Source: WQXF01 sp031552825
GTDB taxonomy: Bacteria > Bacillota > Clostridia > Christensenellales > Aristaeellaceae
NCBI GenBank assembly: GCA_031552825.1
Contig: JAVBMD010000025.1
Location: 9,050-73,049, forward strand
DNA: 64,000 nt
Direction of reading: 5' to 3'
Below are positions 16,320-24,664 of the stretch, one piece after another; positions within the stretch are counted from its first letter, which is position 1, and each line of letters begins with the position of its first letter. The notes below the pieces were generated by a model. That model did no database searches and had not been told where the DNA came from. It saw only the letters and a program-made list of their open reading frames with translations. A program made the translations under genes and the position numbers.

Positions 16320-16477
16320 AGGCGTGTTTCAAAACTCCGGAAGCGCAATTTCCGGCGGCTTTTCCGCCATATCGGCGTCGTTCTCCACATGGCGTACCGC
16401 CAGTACGCCGCGTTCCGACTCTTGATCTGGCGAAAAATCCTTGGAACTTGCACTTCCTCCCCTTTTGAAACACGCCC
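16320..16477. mobile_element. MITE-like element with terminal inverted repeats
   Basis: A 158-bp unit bounded by GGCGTGTTTCAAAA (16321-16334) and its exact inverse TTTTGAAACACGCC (16463-16476). It is flanked by TA (or CTA) on both sides (16317-16319 and 16477-16479), the target duplication type of IS630/Tc1 and some IS5 elements. It has no transposase gene. It lies in the leader of the TPR gene, starting right at the promoter's -10 box, so transcripts of that gene should begin inside it. Confidence 0.75.
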
Positions 16478-16517
16478 TAGTCGCATCATTTTCCAAAAGC
16501 AGAAGGGGTGAACGACG

Positions 16518-17390
16518 GTGCCCGAAGGAAGTAATTGGATCGCGGCGCTCTTGCTGATCCTGTTGGCTGCCCTGCTGGCTGTCTTGTGGCTTATAGCGTT
16601 GAAGAGGCGGCGCAAGGGGACGCAATCATTGATCGATTTGCCGGACGAGCTGCCGGATGAGCCGAAAGCCGAGCGCGAGGCGGAACGTGAAGCGCCGGTG
16701 GCGCAGGGCGAGGCCGATGCGGGCGAAGCGGACGACGCGGAAGCCGGAGATGGCGAGGAAGCGCCGGAGGAGCTGAGCTGGGACACCGAGCGCGATGCGC
16801 AAACTTGGCGCGAACTGGGATGGAAATTGCAGGACGAGGGGCGCGAGGAGGACGCGGTGCGCGCCTTCCGGTGTGCGCTGGATACGCTGGAGGAGGATCA
16901 GGCCGACAGCGCGTGGGAACTGCATCAGGAGATCGGCGCGCTGTACATCCAGCGGCAGCAGCTGCGCGAGGCGCAGCAGCATGCGGTGGCGGCCTGCACC
17001 TGCGCGGAGATGGCCTTCGGCAATCCCAGCCCGCAGCAGGCCGAGGCGCTGGGCGCCCTAGGCGCGCTGCTGGAGCAGATGGGCAACTGGAACCAAGCGC
17101 GCACCCAGTACCAAGCGGCTTTGGGCGTCGAGCAGGCGGTGTACGGCGAAGCCTCGAAGGAGGTTGGCAATACCTATAGCGCCATCGCGCGCATGAGCGA
17201 GCGCCTGACGGATCGCCCTGCCGCACTGAAGAATTATCTGTTGGCGTACTTTATTTTTGTCGACGCGCACGGCTACGCGTCGCCGGATACCGAGAGCGCC
17301 AAGGAAGATGCGGAGCGCGCGTACCGCGCCGAGGATCGCGATCCCGCGCTGTTTGAAGAGTGGCTGGAGGCTTGGCAGCCGGAGGAGTGA
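16518..17390 (+). CDS. Membrane-anchored TPR protein
   Basis: A 290-residue protein with one N-terminal membrane helix (about 6-29, rich in Leu/Ala) followed by RRRKG, so the bulk should be cytoplasmic. Then comes a very acidic low-complexity stretch (about 40-90, mostly Glu, Asp, Ala) and three or four tetratricopeptide repeats (TWRELGWKLQDEGREEDAVRAF, ALGALGALLEQMGNWNQART). TPRs mediate protein contacts; the partner is unknown. The start is GTG at 16518, preceded by AGAAGGGG. The stop is 5 bp before the aldo-keto reductase start, so the two form an operon. Confidence 0.75.
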   Translation: MPEGSNWIAALLLILLAALLAVLWLIALKRRRKGTQSLIDLPDELPDEPKAEREAEREAPVAQGEADAGEADDAEAGDGEEAPEELSWDTERDAQTWRELGWKLQDEGREEDAVRAFRCALDTLEEDQADSAWELHQEIGALYIQRQQLREAQQHAVAACTCAEMAFGNPSPQQAEALGALGALLEQMGNWNQARTQYQAALGVEQAVYGEASKEVGNTYSAIARMSERLTDRPAALKNYLLAYFIFVDAHGYASPDTESAKEDAERAYRAEDRDPALFEEWLEAWQPEE

Positions 17391-17395
17391 GCACG

Positions 17396-18406
17396 ATGGA
17401 AACAACGGTGTTGGGGCGAACTGGGCTTGTGGTGACGCGCAGCGCGTTCGGGGCGCTGCCCATTCAGCGCCTAACCAAGCCCGACGCGGCGGCCTTGCTG
17501 CGCCGCGCATACGCGTGCGGCATCAATTTCTTTGATACCGCGCGGGTGTATAGCGATAGCGAGGAGAAGATCGCGATGGCGCTGGGCGATGTGCGCGAGC
17601 ATGTCGTCATCGCCACCAAGAGCATGAGCAACACGCCCGAGGCGCTGCGGCAAGATTTGGCGGAAAGCCTCCGCCAGCTCGGGACGGATGCCGTGGATAT
17701 CTATCAGTTCCACAATCCCGAGCGGGTGCCGCTGGCTGATTCGCCGATGTACCGCGCCATGCTGGAGGCGCGTGAGCAAGGCAAGATCCGTTTTATCGGC
17801 GTCACTTGCCATCTGCTGCAAAACGCGCGCCTCGCTATGGAGAGCGGCCTGTATGATACCATTCAGTATCCGCTCAGCGCGCTTTCCGACGAAGCGGAGA
17901 TCGCCTTCGCGCGCGAGTGCGGCGAGCGGAACATCGGTGTGATCGCGATGAAGGCGATGTGTGGCGGGCTGCTGACCAGCGCCGCGCCGTCGATGGCCTA
18001 CCTGCGCGAGCTGAAGCATGTGGTGCCGATCTGGGGTTTTCAGCGCGATAGCGAGCTGGACGAGGTGCTGGCGCTGGAGCAAAATCCGCCGGTGCTCGAC
18101 GCCGCTATGCGGGCGCGGATCGAGAAGGATCGCGCCGAGCTGGCCGGTGATTTCTGCCGTGGCTGCGGTTACTGCATGCCTTGCAGCGCCGACATCCAGA
18201 TCAATACCTGCGCGCGCATGCCGCTGCTGCTGCGCAGAGCGCGCTATCAAAGCTTCATAACCGAGGCGTGGCAACGGGAAATGGCGCGCATTGAGGATTG
18301 CACCGAATGCGGGTTGTGCCGCACGCGCTGCCCCTATTCGCTGGAGATCCCGCGCCTGCTGCGCACCGCTTGGGCGGATTATCAACAATTTGTCCGCGAG
18401 TGCTGA
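17396..18406 (+). CDS. Aldo/keto reductase with C-terminal Fe-S cluster motifs
   Basis: A 336-residue protein. The first 230 residues form the aldo/keto reductase barrel (FGALPIQRL, NFFDTARVYSDSEE with the catalytic Asp/Tyr, IATKS, IYQFHNPE, KIRFIGVTCH). The C-terminus has two cysteine groups, CRGCGYCMPC (about 252-261) and CTECGLCRTRCPYSLEIP (about 301-318), the second typical of 4Fe-4S ferredoxin-like ends in clostridial members of this family. It probably moves electrons between NAD(P)H or ferredoxin and a carbonyl substrate that is not known. GGAGGAG at the end of the TPR gene serves as its ribosome binding site. Confidence 0.88.
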   Translation: METTVLGRTGLVVTRSAFGALPIQRLTKPDAAALLRRAYACGINFFDTARVYSDSEEKIAMALGDVREHVVIATKSMSNTPEALRQDLAESLRQLGTDAVDIYQFHNPERVPLADSPMYRAMLEAREQGKIRFIGVTCHLLQNARLAMESGLYDTIQYPLSALSDEAEIAFARECGERNIGVIAMKAMCGGLLTSAAPSMAYLRELKHVVPIWGFQRDSELDEVLALEQNPPVLDAAMRARIEKDRAELAGDFCRGCGYCMPCSADIQINTCARMPLLLRRARYQSFITEAWQREMARIEDCTECGLCRTRCPYSLEIPRLLRTAWADYQQFVREC

Positions 18407-18424
18407 GGACGCATTGCGCAAAAA

Positions 18425-18455
18425 AGCCGCGGCGAGCGTGCTCGTTGCGGCTTTT
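18425..18455. terminator. Bidirectional terminator
   Basis: GCCGCGGCGAGC (18426-18437) pairs with GCTCGTTGCGGC (18440-18451) with G-T pairs; A tract before and T tract after, so it serves both convergent genes. Confidence 0.8.
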
Positions 18456-18477
18456 GCAATGTGAGGGGTGGGGGAGA

Positions 18478-19284
18478 TTAGCGGACAATCTCGCAACCCA
18501 GCAATGCGGTTTGCAGCGCGTCCAGCGCGCCGACGGGCAGTCCCTCATTGTCCCAGATTACCAGCAGCGAAAGCTTCGACAGGGAGCCTAGCGGGGTTAC
18601 GTCGGTGAGCTGGTTGCCGTTTAGGTGCAGGATGCCCAGCGCGGGGAGGCTGGCCAGCGGGGATATATCGGTGATTTGGTTGTTGCAGAGGAAGAGTGTA
18701 TCCAGCGCCTGCAAGCGCTTGAGCGGCGCAAGCTCCGCGATCTGGTTTCCATCGAGATTTAAGGTGCGCAGTTTGGTCATGCCCGCGATCGGCGACAGAT
18801 CGGCGATCTGGTTGTTCTGCGCGATGAGGGAGAACAGGTTTTCCAGCCCGGACAGCGAGGAAAGATCGGCTACCAAGTTCTCGCTCAGGTCCAGCCCAGC
18901 CAGCTGCGTGAGCTTGCCCAGCGGGGCGGGATCGACGATGCGGTTGCCCTGCGCGGTAAGCATGACCAACTGGGACAGCCCGGCCAGCGGGGTTAAGTCG
19001 GAAACTTGGTTGTTGCTCAGATCCAGCAGCGTGAGCTTGGTTAAGCCGGACAGGGGGGACAAATCGCTGACGGCGTTCTCGGCCAGCATCAGCGACTCCA
19101 GCTCAGTCAGTTCCGCCAGCGGGGAGATGTCGGTAAGGCCCAGGCCGGTTAAGTCTAGCTCCGTTGCGCTCTTGGGCACCGCTTGCCCGCCGATAGAAAC
19201 CGTTTGCGTATCGGCGGCCAGCGCGGTGCAAGCGCCGGACAGCAACGCGCAGGTCACTAAGATTGCAAGTATTTTGCGCGACAT
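18478..19284 (-). CDS. Secreted internalin-like leucine-rich repeat protein
   Basis: A 268-residue protein: signal peptide (about 1-24, ending ALAAD), a short cap, then about nine LRRs of 22 residues with the pattern LxxLxLxxNxIxDLSPLxxL, and a short C-terminal cap. It has no wall anchor, SH3 or PG-binding module. A possible Cys at SGAC in the leader could be a weak lipobox. Probably a secreted or loosely bound ligand-binding protein. It is monocistronic with a strong promoter containing a palindrome and ends at a shared terminator. Confidence 0.85.
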   Translation of the reverse strand: MSRKILAILVTCALLSGACTALAADTQTVSIGGQAVPKSATELDLTGLGLTDISPLAELTELESLMLAENAVSDLSPLSGLTKLTLLDLSNNQVSDLTPLAGLSQLVMLTAQGNRIVDPAPLGKLTQLAGLDLSENLVADLSSLSGLENLFSLIAQNNQIADLSPIAGMTKLRTLNLDGNQIAELAPLKRLQALDTLFLCNNQITDISPLASLPALGILHLNGNQLTDVTPLGSLSKLSLLVIWDNEGLPVGALDALQTALLGCEIVR

Positions 19285-19326
19285 GGCACACGCTCCTTTG
19301 CAGTCGGCATTTGTACGATTGTTTTT

Positions 19327-19355
19327 AGTATACCTTCATTGACCGGTCAAGTCAA
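19327..19355 (-). promoter_or_regulatory. LRR gene promoter with 12-bp palindrome
   Basis: On the minus strand TTGACT (19355-19350), 17-bp spacer, TATACT (19332-19327). The spacer holds the perfect palindrome TTGACCGGTCAA (19339-19350), which overlaps the -35 edge. Such a site suits a TetR- or MarR-like dimer and points to repression. Confidence 0.65.
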
Positions 19356-19373
19356 ATCGGGCTTCCGCGCGAG

Positions 19374-19402
19374 TTGACAGCATTCGATGCTTCGCGTACA
19401 AT
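19374..19402 (+). promoter_or_regulatory. Predicted promoter of rplI-dnaB
   Basis: TTGACA (19374-19379) and TACAAT (19397-19402) with a 17-bp spacer. The leader to rplI is about 150 nt and could carry a control element, but none was recognised. Confidence 0.75.
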
Positions 19403-19555
19403 TACTTGTACAAGCCACGGGAGAATACATGATTCTATGCGGATACGATGCGCGCTATGCCTCTCGCCGGGCGATGCGGGATGGCGCGTTGCGGGTAAAC
19501 AATCTTTGCGGATTGCGCGAACCGCTCCAAAAAACCACGATGGGGAGGACCGAAG

Positions 19556-20005
19556 ATGAAAGTTATTTTATTGCAGGACATCAAGGGAACCGGGAAAAAG
19601 GATCAGATCCTAGAGGTTTCCGACGGGTTTGCGCGCAACTTCTTGTTCCCCAAGAAGCTGGCGCTGGAAGCCAACGCCGCCTCGCTCAACGCCGTGCAGA
19701 AGGCAAAATCCGCCGAGGAGCATCGCGAGCAGGTGCGCAAGCAGGAGGCCGAGGCGCTGGCGGCTAAGCTTAAGGGACAGACCATCCAGGTAACCGGCCG
19801 CGCGGGCGAGGGAGGACGGTTGTACGGCTCCATCACCGCGCAGGAGGTGACCGACGCGCTGGCCGAGCAGCATGGCGTGAAGCTGGAGAAACGCCGCGTC
19901 GATCTGGGCGATCCGGTGCGCACCGTGGGCGACAGCGAGGTTAACGTTTGGCTGTATCCCGGGGTGACGGTCAAGATGGTGCTCAAGGTCGTGGGTACGA
20001 AGTGA
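19556..20005 (+). CDS. rplI: 50S ribosomal protein L9
   Basis: A 149-residue L9 of normal length. The N-terminal domain has the family signature (KVILLQDIKGTGKKDQILEV then SDGFARNFLFPKKLA), followed by the long connecting helix (about 40-75) and the C-terminal domain with GSITAQEV. L9 binds 23S rRNA and steadies reading frame. GGGGAGGA precedes the ATG. It forms an operon with dnaB, 31 bp downstream, a gene order common in Bacillota. Confidence 0.97.
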   Translation: MKVILLQDIKGTGKKDQILEVSDGFARNFLFPKKLALEANAASLNAVQKAKSAEEHREQVRKQEAEALAAKLKGQTIQVTGRAGEGGRLYGSITAQEVTDALAEQHGVKLEKRRVDLGDPVRTVGDSEVNVWLYPGVTVKMVLKVVGTK

Positions 20006-20036
20006 GCCACGGCTTGCGGCAAAGAGGGGTGGAGCG

Positions 20037-21386
20037 ATGGAGACCGGCGTAGCGGGCGCGCAGCGCGTACCGCCCAATAGCCTTGAGGCCGAGCGGTCGG
20101 TGCTGGGCGCTATGATGCAGGATGCCGAGGCGGCGCGAAAGGCTGTTGAGTTTTTGCGCGCCGAGGATTTCTACCATCCCGCGCACAAGGAAATATACGA
20201 CGCGATGATCGCGCTGCAAAACCTGCATCAGCCCATCGATCTGGTGACGGTGGATACCGAGCTGGCGCGCCGGGGCACGCTGGACGGCATCGGCGGCGTC
20301 AGCTACCTGATCGAGATTTCGCAGTACGTGCCCACCACCGCCAATGTGCGCGCGTACATCGATATCGTGGAGGAGAAGGCTACGCTGCGCAGGCTGTTGG
20401 CCGCCTCCGGCGAGATCACGCAGGATTGCTTCACCCAGAGCAAGGAATTGCCGCACATCCTCAACGACGCGGAGAAGGCGATCTTCGACATCACCATGCG
20501 CCGGGGCGACGGCAATTCGCTGATTCACGTCGGCGAGCTGGTGGGCGACGCCTTCGAACGCATGCTCACGCTGACCAAGCTCAAGGGCGCCATCGACGGC
20601 GTTCCCTGCGGCTTTCATGATCTGGACGATCTGCTCACCGGCCTGCACCCCGGCGAGCTTGTGCTGGTCGGCGCACGCCCCTCTATGGGCAAGACCAGCT
20701 TTGCTATGAACTTGGTGCAAAACGCGGGCATCCGCTCGGGCAAGACGGTGGCGGTGTTCTCGCTGGAAATGCCGCGCGAGCAGCTGATGATGCGCATGCT
20801 CTGCTCCGAGGCGCGAGTCAACATGCAATCGGTGCGCCACGGCACGCTGCACGCCGATGAGTGGGATCGGCTGGCCAAAGCGATGTCGCCAGTGGCGGCG
20901 GCGCCGATCTATCTGGACGATACCAGCGGCATTACGCCCACGCAGCTGCGCTCGCGCTGCCGTCGGCTCATGATGGAAAAGGGTCTGGATCTAATCATGA
21001 TCGACTATCTGCAGCTGATGAGCTCCGACGGCCGCAACGAGAATCGCCAGAACGAGGTCAGCGAAATTTCTCGCCAGCTCAAGGGCATCGCGCAGGAGCT
21101 GCGCGTGCCGCTGGTGGCCTGCGCGCAGCTTTCGCGCGCCGCCACGCAGCGCGGCGATAAGCGGCCGATGCTCTCCGACCTGCGCGATTCCGGCTCCATC
21201 GAGCAGGATGCCGATGTGGCGATGTTCCTGCACCGCGAGGAGTATTACGACCCCACCACCGAGGACAAGAACATCGCCGAGGTTATCGTCGCCAAGCAGC
21301 GCAACGGCCCGCTTGGCACCGTCAAGCTGGCTTGGCTGGGCGAGTATACCAGCTTTGCATCGCTGGCGCAGCAGCCGGGGGCGTAA
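20037..21386 (+). CDS. dnaB: Replicative DNA helicase DnaB
   Basis: A 449-residue hexameric 5'-3' helicase that unwinds DNA at the replication fork. The N-terminal domain starts with PNSLEAERSVLGAMM; the RecA-like domain has Walker A GARPSMGKTSF (about 219-229), FSLEMP, Walker B LIMIDYLQLM and the SDLRDSGSIEQDAD arginine-containing motif. Length is normal and no intein is seen. GAGGGGTGGAG precedes the ATG at 20037. In Bacillus the orthologue is named dnaC. Confidence 0.97.
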   Translation: METGVAGAQRVPPNSLEAERSVLGAMMQDAEAARKAVEFLRAEDFYHPAHKEIYDAMIALQNLHQPIDLVTVDTELARRGTLDGIGGVSYLIEISQYVPTTANVRAYIDIVEEKATLRRLLAASGEITQDCFTQSKELPHILNDAEKAIFDITMRRGDGNSLIHVGELVGDAFERMLTLTKLKGAIDGVPCGFHDLDDLLTGLHPGELVLVGARPSMGKTSFAMNLVQNAGIRSGKTVAVFSLEMPREQLMMRMLCSEARVNMQSVRHGTLHADEWDRLAKAMSPVAAAPIYLDDTSGITPTQLRSRCRRLMMEKGLDLIMIDYLQLMSSDGRNENRQNEVSEISRQLKGIAQELRVPLVACAQLSRAATQRGDKRPMLSDLRDSGSIEQDADVAMFLHREEYYDPTTEDKNIAEVIVAKQRNGPLGTVKLAWLGEYTSFASLAQQPGA

Positions 21387-21457
21387 CGGGGAAAACCTTT
21401 CGCGGGCACACGGCTGTGTGGCCGCGTCTTTATGTGAGCACAGAGGAGGTGGAGCCC

Positions 21458-23650
21458 ATGCCGCGCACGCTGATCGTTGCGGAAAAACCATCGGTCGGGC
21501 GCGATATCGCGCGCGTGCTGGGCTGCAAGCAGCGCATGGAAGGCGCGCTGGGCGGCGGCAAGCTGCCCAGCGGCGAAGAATGCGCCGTCACTTGGGCAGT
21601 GGGGCATCTGGTGACGCTGATGGAGCCGGAGGAGCTGGACGAGCGCTACAAAAAATGGCGCGCGGAAGATTTGCCCATCCTTCCCACGGACATGAAGCTC
21701 AAGGTGATCCCCAAGACCAAGGCGCAGTTTTCCATCATTCGCGCGCTGATGCGCGACGCCGAGACCAAGGACATTATCTGCGCTACCGACGCCGGGCGTG
21801 AAGGCGAGCTGATCTTTGGCTATATCTACGAGATGGTGGGCTGCAAAAAGCCGGTGCGCCGCCTGTGGATTTCCAGCATGACCGACGAAGCCATTCGCGA
21901 GGGCTTTGCGCAGCTGAAGCCCGCCGAGGCTTACGCGCCGCTGCATGCCAGCGCGCGCTGCCGCGCCCAAGCCGATTGGCTGGTGGGCATGAACGCCAGC
22001 CGGGCCTTCACGCTGCGCTACAACGCGCTGCTGTCGGTGGGGCGCGTGCAGACGCCGACGCTGCAAATGCTGGTGCGCCGCCGCGCTGAAATCGAGGCCT
22101 TCACCGCGCAGCCGTTCTGGCTGGTGCAGGCCAATTTTGACGACTATACCGGGTTGTGGTTCGATCCGGAGAGGGCGGAGAACCCTAAGCGCATCGATGC
22201 AGAGGAAGCGGCGCAAGCCATCGTGCGGCGCGTCAAGGGTCGCCCGGCGCGGGTGGAAAGCGCCGCGCGCGAGGAAAAGCGGGATTTGCCGCCGCAGCTT
22301 TTCGACCTGACTACCCTACAGCGCGAAGCCAACCGCCTGCTCTCCTTCACAGCGCAGCGCACGCTGACTACGGCGCAGAGCCTGTATGAGAAGCATAAGC
22401 TGATTACCTATCCGCGAACCGATAGTCGCTACCTGCCCAAGGATATGCTGGGCAAACTGCGGCAGGCGCTGGCGGCGGTGGGGGAGCCTTATGCGCGCTG
22501 GACAAAGCCGCTGCTGGAGGGCAAGCTGCCGATGAGCCGAAGGGTTTTCGACGACGCCAAGGTCAGCGATCACCACGCCATCCTGCCTACGCCCAAGCGC
22601 GCCGAGCTGGACAAGCTGCCGCCCGACGAGCGCAAGCTGTACGCGCTGATCGCGCAGCGCACGGTGGAAGCCTTTCTGCAGCCCTATGCCTACGACACGG
22701 TGCGGGTGGTGACGGCGGTATCCGGCGGGGCCGGGGAGACCGACCGCTTCGTGAGCACCGGACGCGTGGAGCGCGAGGCGGGCTGGAAGGAAGTGGCGCG
22801 CGCGCTGGGCGAGGAAAAATCCGGCAAGCGCGGCGCCGAGGACGAGGAGCAATCGCTGCCCGCGTTGGCCGAGGGGGACGCGCGGCAGGTGCAGTCCGCG
22901 CGCGTGAAGCAGGAGACCACCAAGCCGCCCACGCCGCACACCGACGCTTCGCTGCTCTACGCAATGGAGCACGCTGGGCGCGAGGTGGAGGATGCCGAGT
23001 TGCGCGAGCGCCTGCGCGCGCATGGGTTGGGCACGCCCGCGACCCGCGCCGCCATTCTGGAGCGGCTGATCCACGTGGGCTATGCGCAGCGGCGCGGCAA
23101 GCAGCTTTGGGCGACCGACAAGGGTGTGTCGCTGATCGCCGTCGCGCCCGCCGACATCGCCTCGCCGGAGACCACCGGGCGATGGGAAAAGGGCTTGACC
23201 GATATCGCGCAGGGCGCCGCCGATTCGGAGCGCTTCTTGCAGGGCATCCGCCGCCTGTGCGAGCGTCTGGTGCGGTATGCCGCCGCCGAAGCGCCGCCGG
23301 TGGCCTTCGCGCAGGAGGAGCGGCGCGGCGGCAAGCCTAGCGGACGCAAGGGCGCGGCGCGCGCCGCCGACAAACCCGCCGCCCAGTCGCTGGATATCCC
23401 TTGCCCGCTGTGCGGCGAAGGGCGCGTCACCGAGAACAGCAAGGCCTTCGGTTGCTCGCGCTGGAAGCAGGGATGCAAGTTTACGCTGTGGAAAAACGCC
23501 GTGCAGCGCGAGGGCGGCCCGGCGCTTACCGAGCCCATCGTGCGGGCGCTGCTGCGCGAGGGCGCTGTGCGGGGCAGCACCGGCACGCTTCGGTTGGAGA
23601 ACGGCCAGCCGCGCTTCGCGCCCTCGGCGGTGCTTGCGAACAAATCGTGA
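21458..23650 (+). CDS. topB: DNA topoisomerase III
   Basis: A 730-residue type IA topoisomerase that relaxes or decatenates DNA through a single-strand break. Toprim begins the protein (TLIVAEKPSVGRDIARVLG), ATDAGREGELIF carries the metal-binding acids, SVGRVQTPTL is the family signature, and LITYPRTDSRYL holds the active-site Tyr. The C-terminus has a zinc-finger-like CPLCGEG...GCSRWKQGCKF module after a basic linker. The start is ATG 21458, behind AGAGGAGGTGG. It follows dnaB by 71 bp and may be in the same transcript. TopB of this size is also carried by conjugative elements, but nothing else here points to one. Confidence 0.95.
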   Translation: MPRTLIVAEKPSVGRDIARVLGCKQRMEGALGGGKLPSGEECAVTWAVGHLVTLMEPEELDERYKKWRAEDLPILPTDMKLKVIPKTKAQFSIIRALMRDAETKDIICATDAGREGELIFGYIYEMVGCKKPVRRLWISSMTDEAIREGFAQLKPAEAYAPLHASARCRAQADWLVGMNASRAFTLRYNALLSVGRVQTPTLQMLVRRRAEIEAFTAQPFWLVQANFDDYTGLWFDPERAENPKRIDAEEAAQAIVRRVKGRPARVESAAREEKRDLPPQLFDLTTLQREANRLLSFTAQRTLTTAQSLYEKHKLITYPRTDSRYLPKDMLGKLRQALAAVGEPYARWTKPLLEGKLPMSRRVFDDAKVSDHHAILPTPKRAELDKLPPDERKLYALIAQRTVEAFLQPYAYDTVRVVTAVSGGAGETDRFVSTGRVEREAGWKEVARALGEEKSGKRGAEDEEQSLPALAEGDARQVQSARVKQETTKPPTPHTDASLLYAMEHAGREVEDAELRERLRAHGLGTPATRAAILERLIHVGYAQRRGKQLWATDKGVSLIAVAPADIASPETTGRWEKGLTDIAQGAADSERFLQGIRRLCERLVRYAAAEAPPVAFAQEERRGGKPSGRKGAARAADKPAAQSLDIPCPLCGEGRVTENSKAFGCSRWKQGCKFTLWKNAVQREGGPALTEPIVRALLREGAVRGSTGTLRLENGQPRFAPSAVLANKS

Positions 23651-23666
23651 ACTTTTTCGGTATACC

Positions 23667-23695
23667 TTTCTTAATTTCACGCTTCGGGCTATAAT
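23667..23695 (+). promoter_or_regulatory. Possible promoter after topB
   Basis: TATAAT (23690-23695) is perfect; the -35 (TTTCTT, 17 bp upstream) is weak. Confidence 0.4.
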
Positions 23696-23713
23696 GGAAG
23701 GGGAGGGATGCGC

Positions 23714-24205
23714 ATGGATCTCTATTCCGAACGGGATTTGCAAAAGAATGCGGAGCAAATGCGCGGCGCGGCATGGTGGCTGGGCGTACCCTCGCTGATC
23801 CTCCTTGCGGCGTTGATTCTCTCGCTCATCGCGCGCGTACAATGGGCGACGGTGCTGATAACCGTGCTATGGGGCAGCCTGCTGATCTTCCTGTGGAGCA
23901 TGAAGATATCGCCGGTGCGCGCATACCGACGGCACCTGATCGCGTTATCGCGCGGACTGACCCGCACCGCCGAGGGCGTGGTGGTCTCCTTCTCGCAGGA
24001 GGATACGTACAAGGACGGCGTATACTTTTCCGCGCTGATTCTGAACACAGACGCCAAGATGGCGCCCGAGGGAGAGCGGTTGTTTTACGTGGATCGTTGC
24101 AAGGAAAGGCCGCCGCTGATGCCCGGAGATTTTGTGCGCGTGACCGCCAACGGCAACTTTCTGACCGCGTGGGAAAAGCGAGCGGAAGCCGAACGGGAGC
24201 AATGA
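23714..24205 (+). CDS. Two-helix membrane protein, function unknown
   Basis: A 163-residue protein I do not recognise. Two membrane helices (about 22-42 and 47-67) are separated by a very short turn. A C-terminal soluble part of about 95 residues follows, predicted to be beta-rich (GVVVSFSQEDTYKDGVYFSALIL, LFYVDRC, PGDFVRVTANGNFL) and resembling an OB-like small barrel. ATG 23714 is chosen because GGGAGGG then sits at the right distance; the ATG at 23708 is too close. It may be co-transcribed with the stress protein gene 26 bp downstream. Confidence 0.7.
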   Translation: MDLYSERDLQKNAEQMRGAAWWLGVPSLILLAALILSLIARVQWATVLITVLWGSLLIFLWSMKISPVRAYRRHLIALSRGLTRTAEGVVVSFSQEDTYKDGVYFSALILNTDAKMAPEGERLFYVDRCKERPPLMPGDFVRVTANGNFLTAWEKRAEAEREQ

Positions 24206-24231
24206 TAAAATGATCTGCTGGGGGATGCGAT

Positions 24232-24630
24232 ATGGCAGAACGCCGATTGGATAGCCAGCTTCGGATATTGGTTTGCGTAACCGGGCAGAAAACCTGCGAC
24301 CGGTTGATTCAAGAGGGCGCGCACATTGCGCGGCAGTTGGATGGCAAGGTGAGCGTGGTACACGTCGCGGGGCAGGGCAGCAACTTTATGGGCAGCCACA
24401 AGGAGGGCGAGGCGCTGGAATACCTGTTCCGCGCCGCCGACGAGGTAGGAGCCGATATGACGGTGCTGCGCGCTGAGGATGTGCTGGATACGCTGGTCGA
24501 CTTTGCGCACAAGCAGCAAGCCGACTGCATCGTTGTCGGCGCGGGAGCCGGGCGCGAGGGCGGCGAGTTTGCCGAGCGCCTGCGCTTGCGCCTGCCGCAG
24601 GTTGAGGTTCGCAGCGTGTTTGCGCGCTGA
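24232..24630 (+). CDS. Universal stress protein family, KdpD-like
   Basis: A 132-residue single-domain protein with the Usp fold: RILVCVTGQKTCDRLIQEGAHIA (first strand and helix), KVSVVHV, then VLDTLVDFAHKQQADCIVVGAGAGREGGEFAERL, whose GxG-x-GGEFAE nucleotide loop resembles ATP-binding members. The N-terminal ILVCVTG and RLIQEGAHIA are closest to the Usp domain of KdpD sensor kinases, but no kinase or Kdp pump is present. Probably a cytoplasmic ATP- or nucleotide-responsive protein. Confidence 0.8.
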   Translation: MAERRLDSQLRILVCVTGQKTCDRLIQEGAHIARQLDGKVSVVHVAGQGSNFMGSHKEGEALEYLFRAADEVGADMTVLRAEDVLDTLVDFAHKQQADCIVVGAGAGREGGEFAERLRLRLPQVEVRSVFAR

Positions 24631-24664
24631 CTCTGTTTACGCTAAAGGATGAGGAGAAAAAAAC

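Noticed and set aside
21458..23650. topB as a marker of an integrated conjugative element
   Set aside because: No relaxase, VirB4/VirD4, integrase or att-like repeats lie near; it follows dnaB in an otherwise housekeeping stretch.
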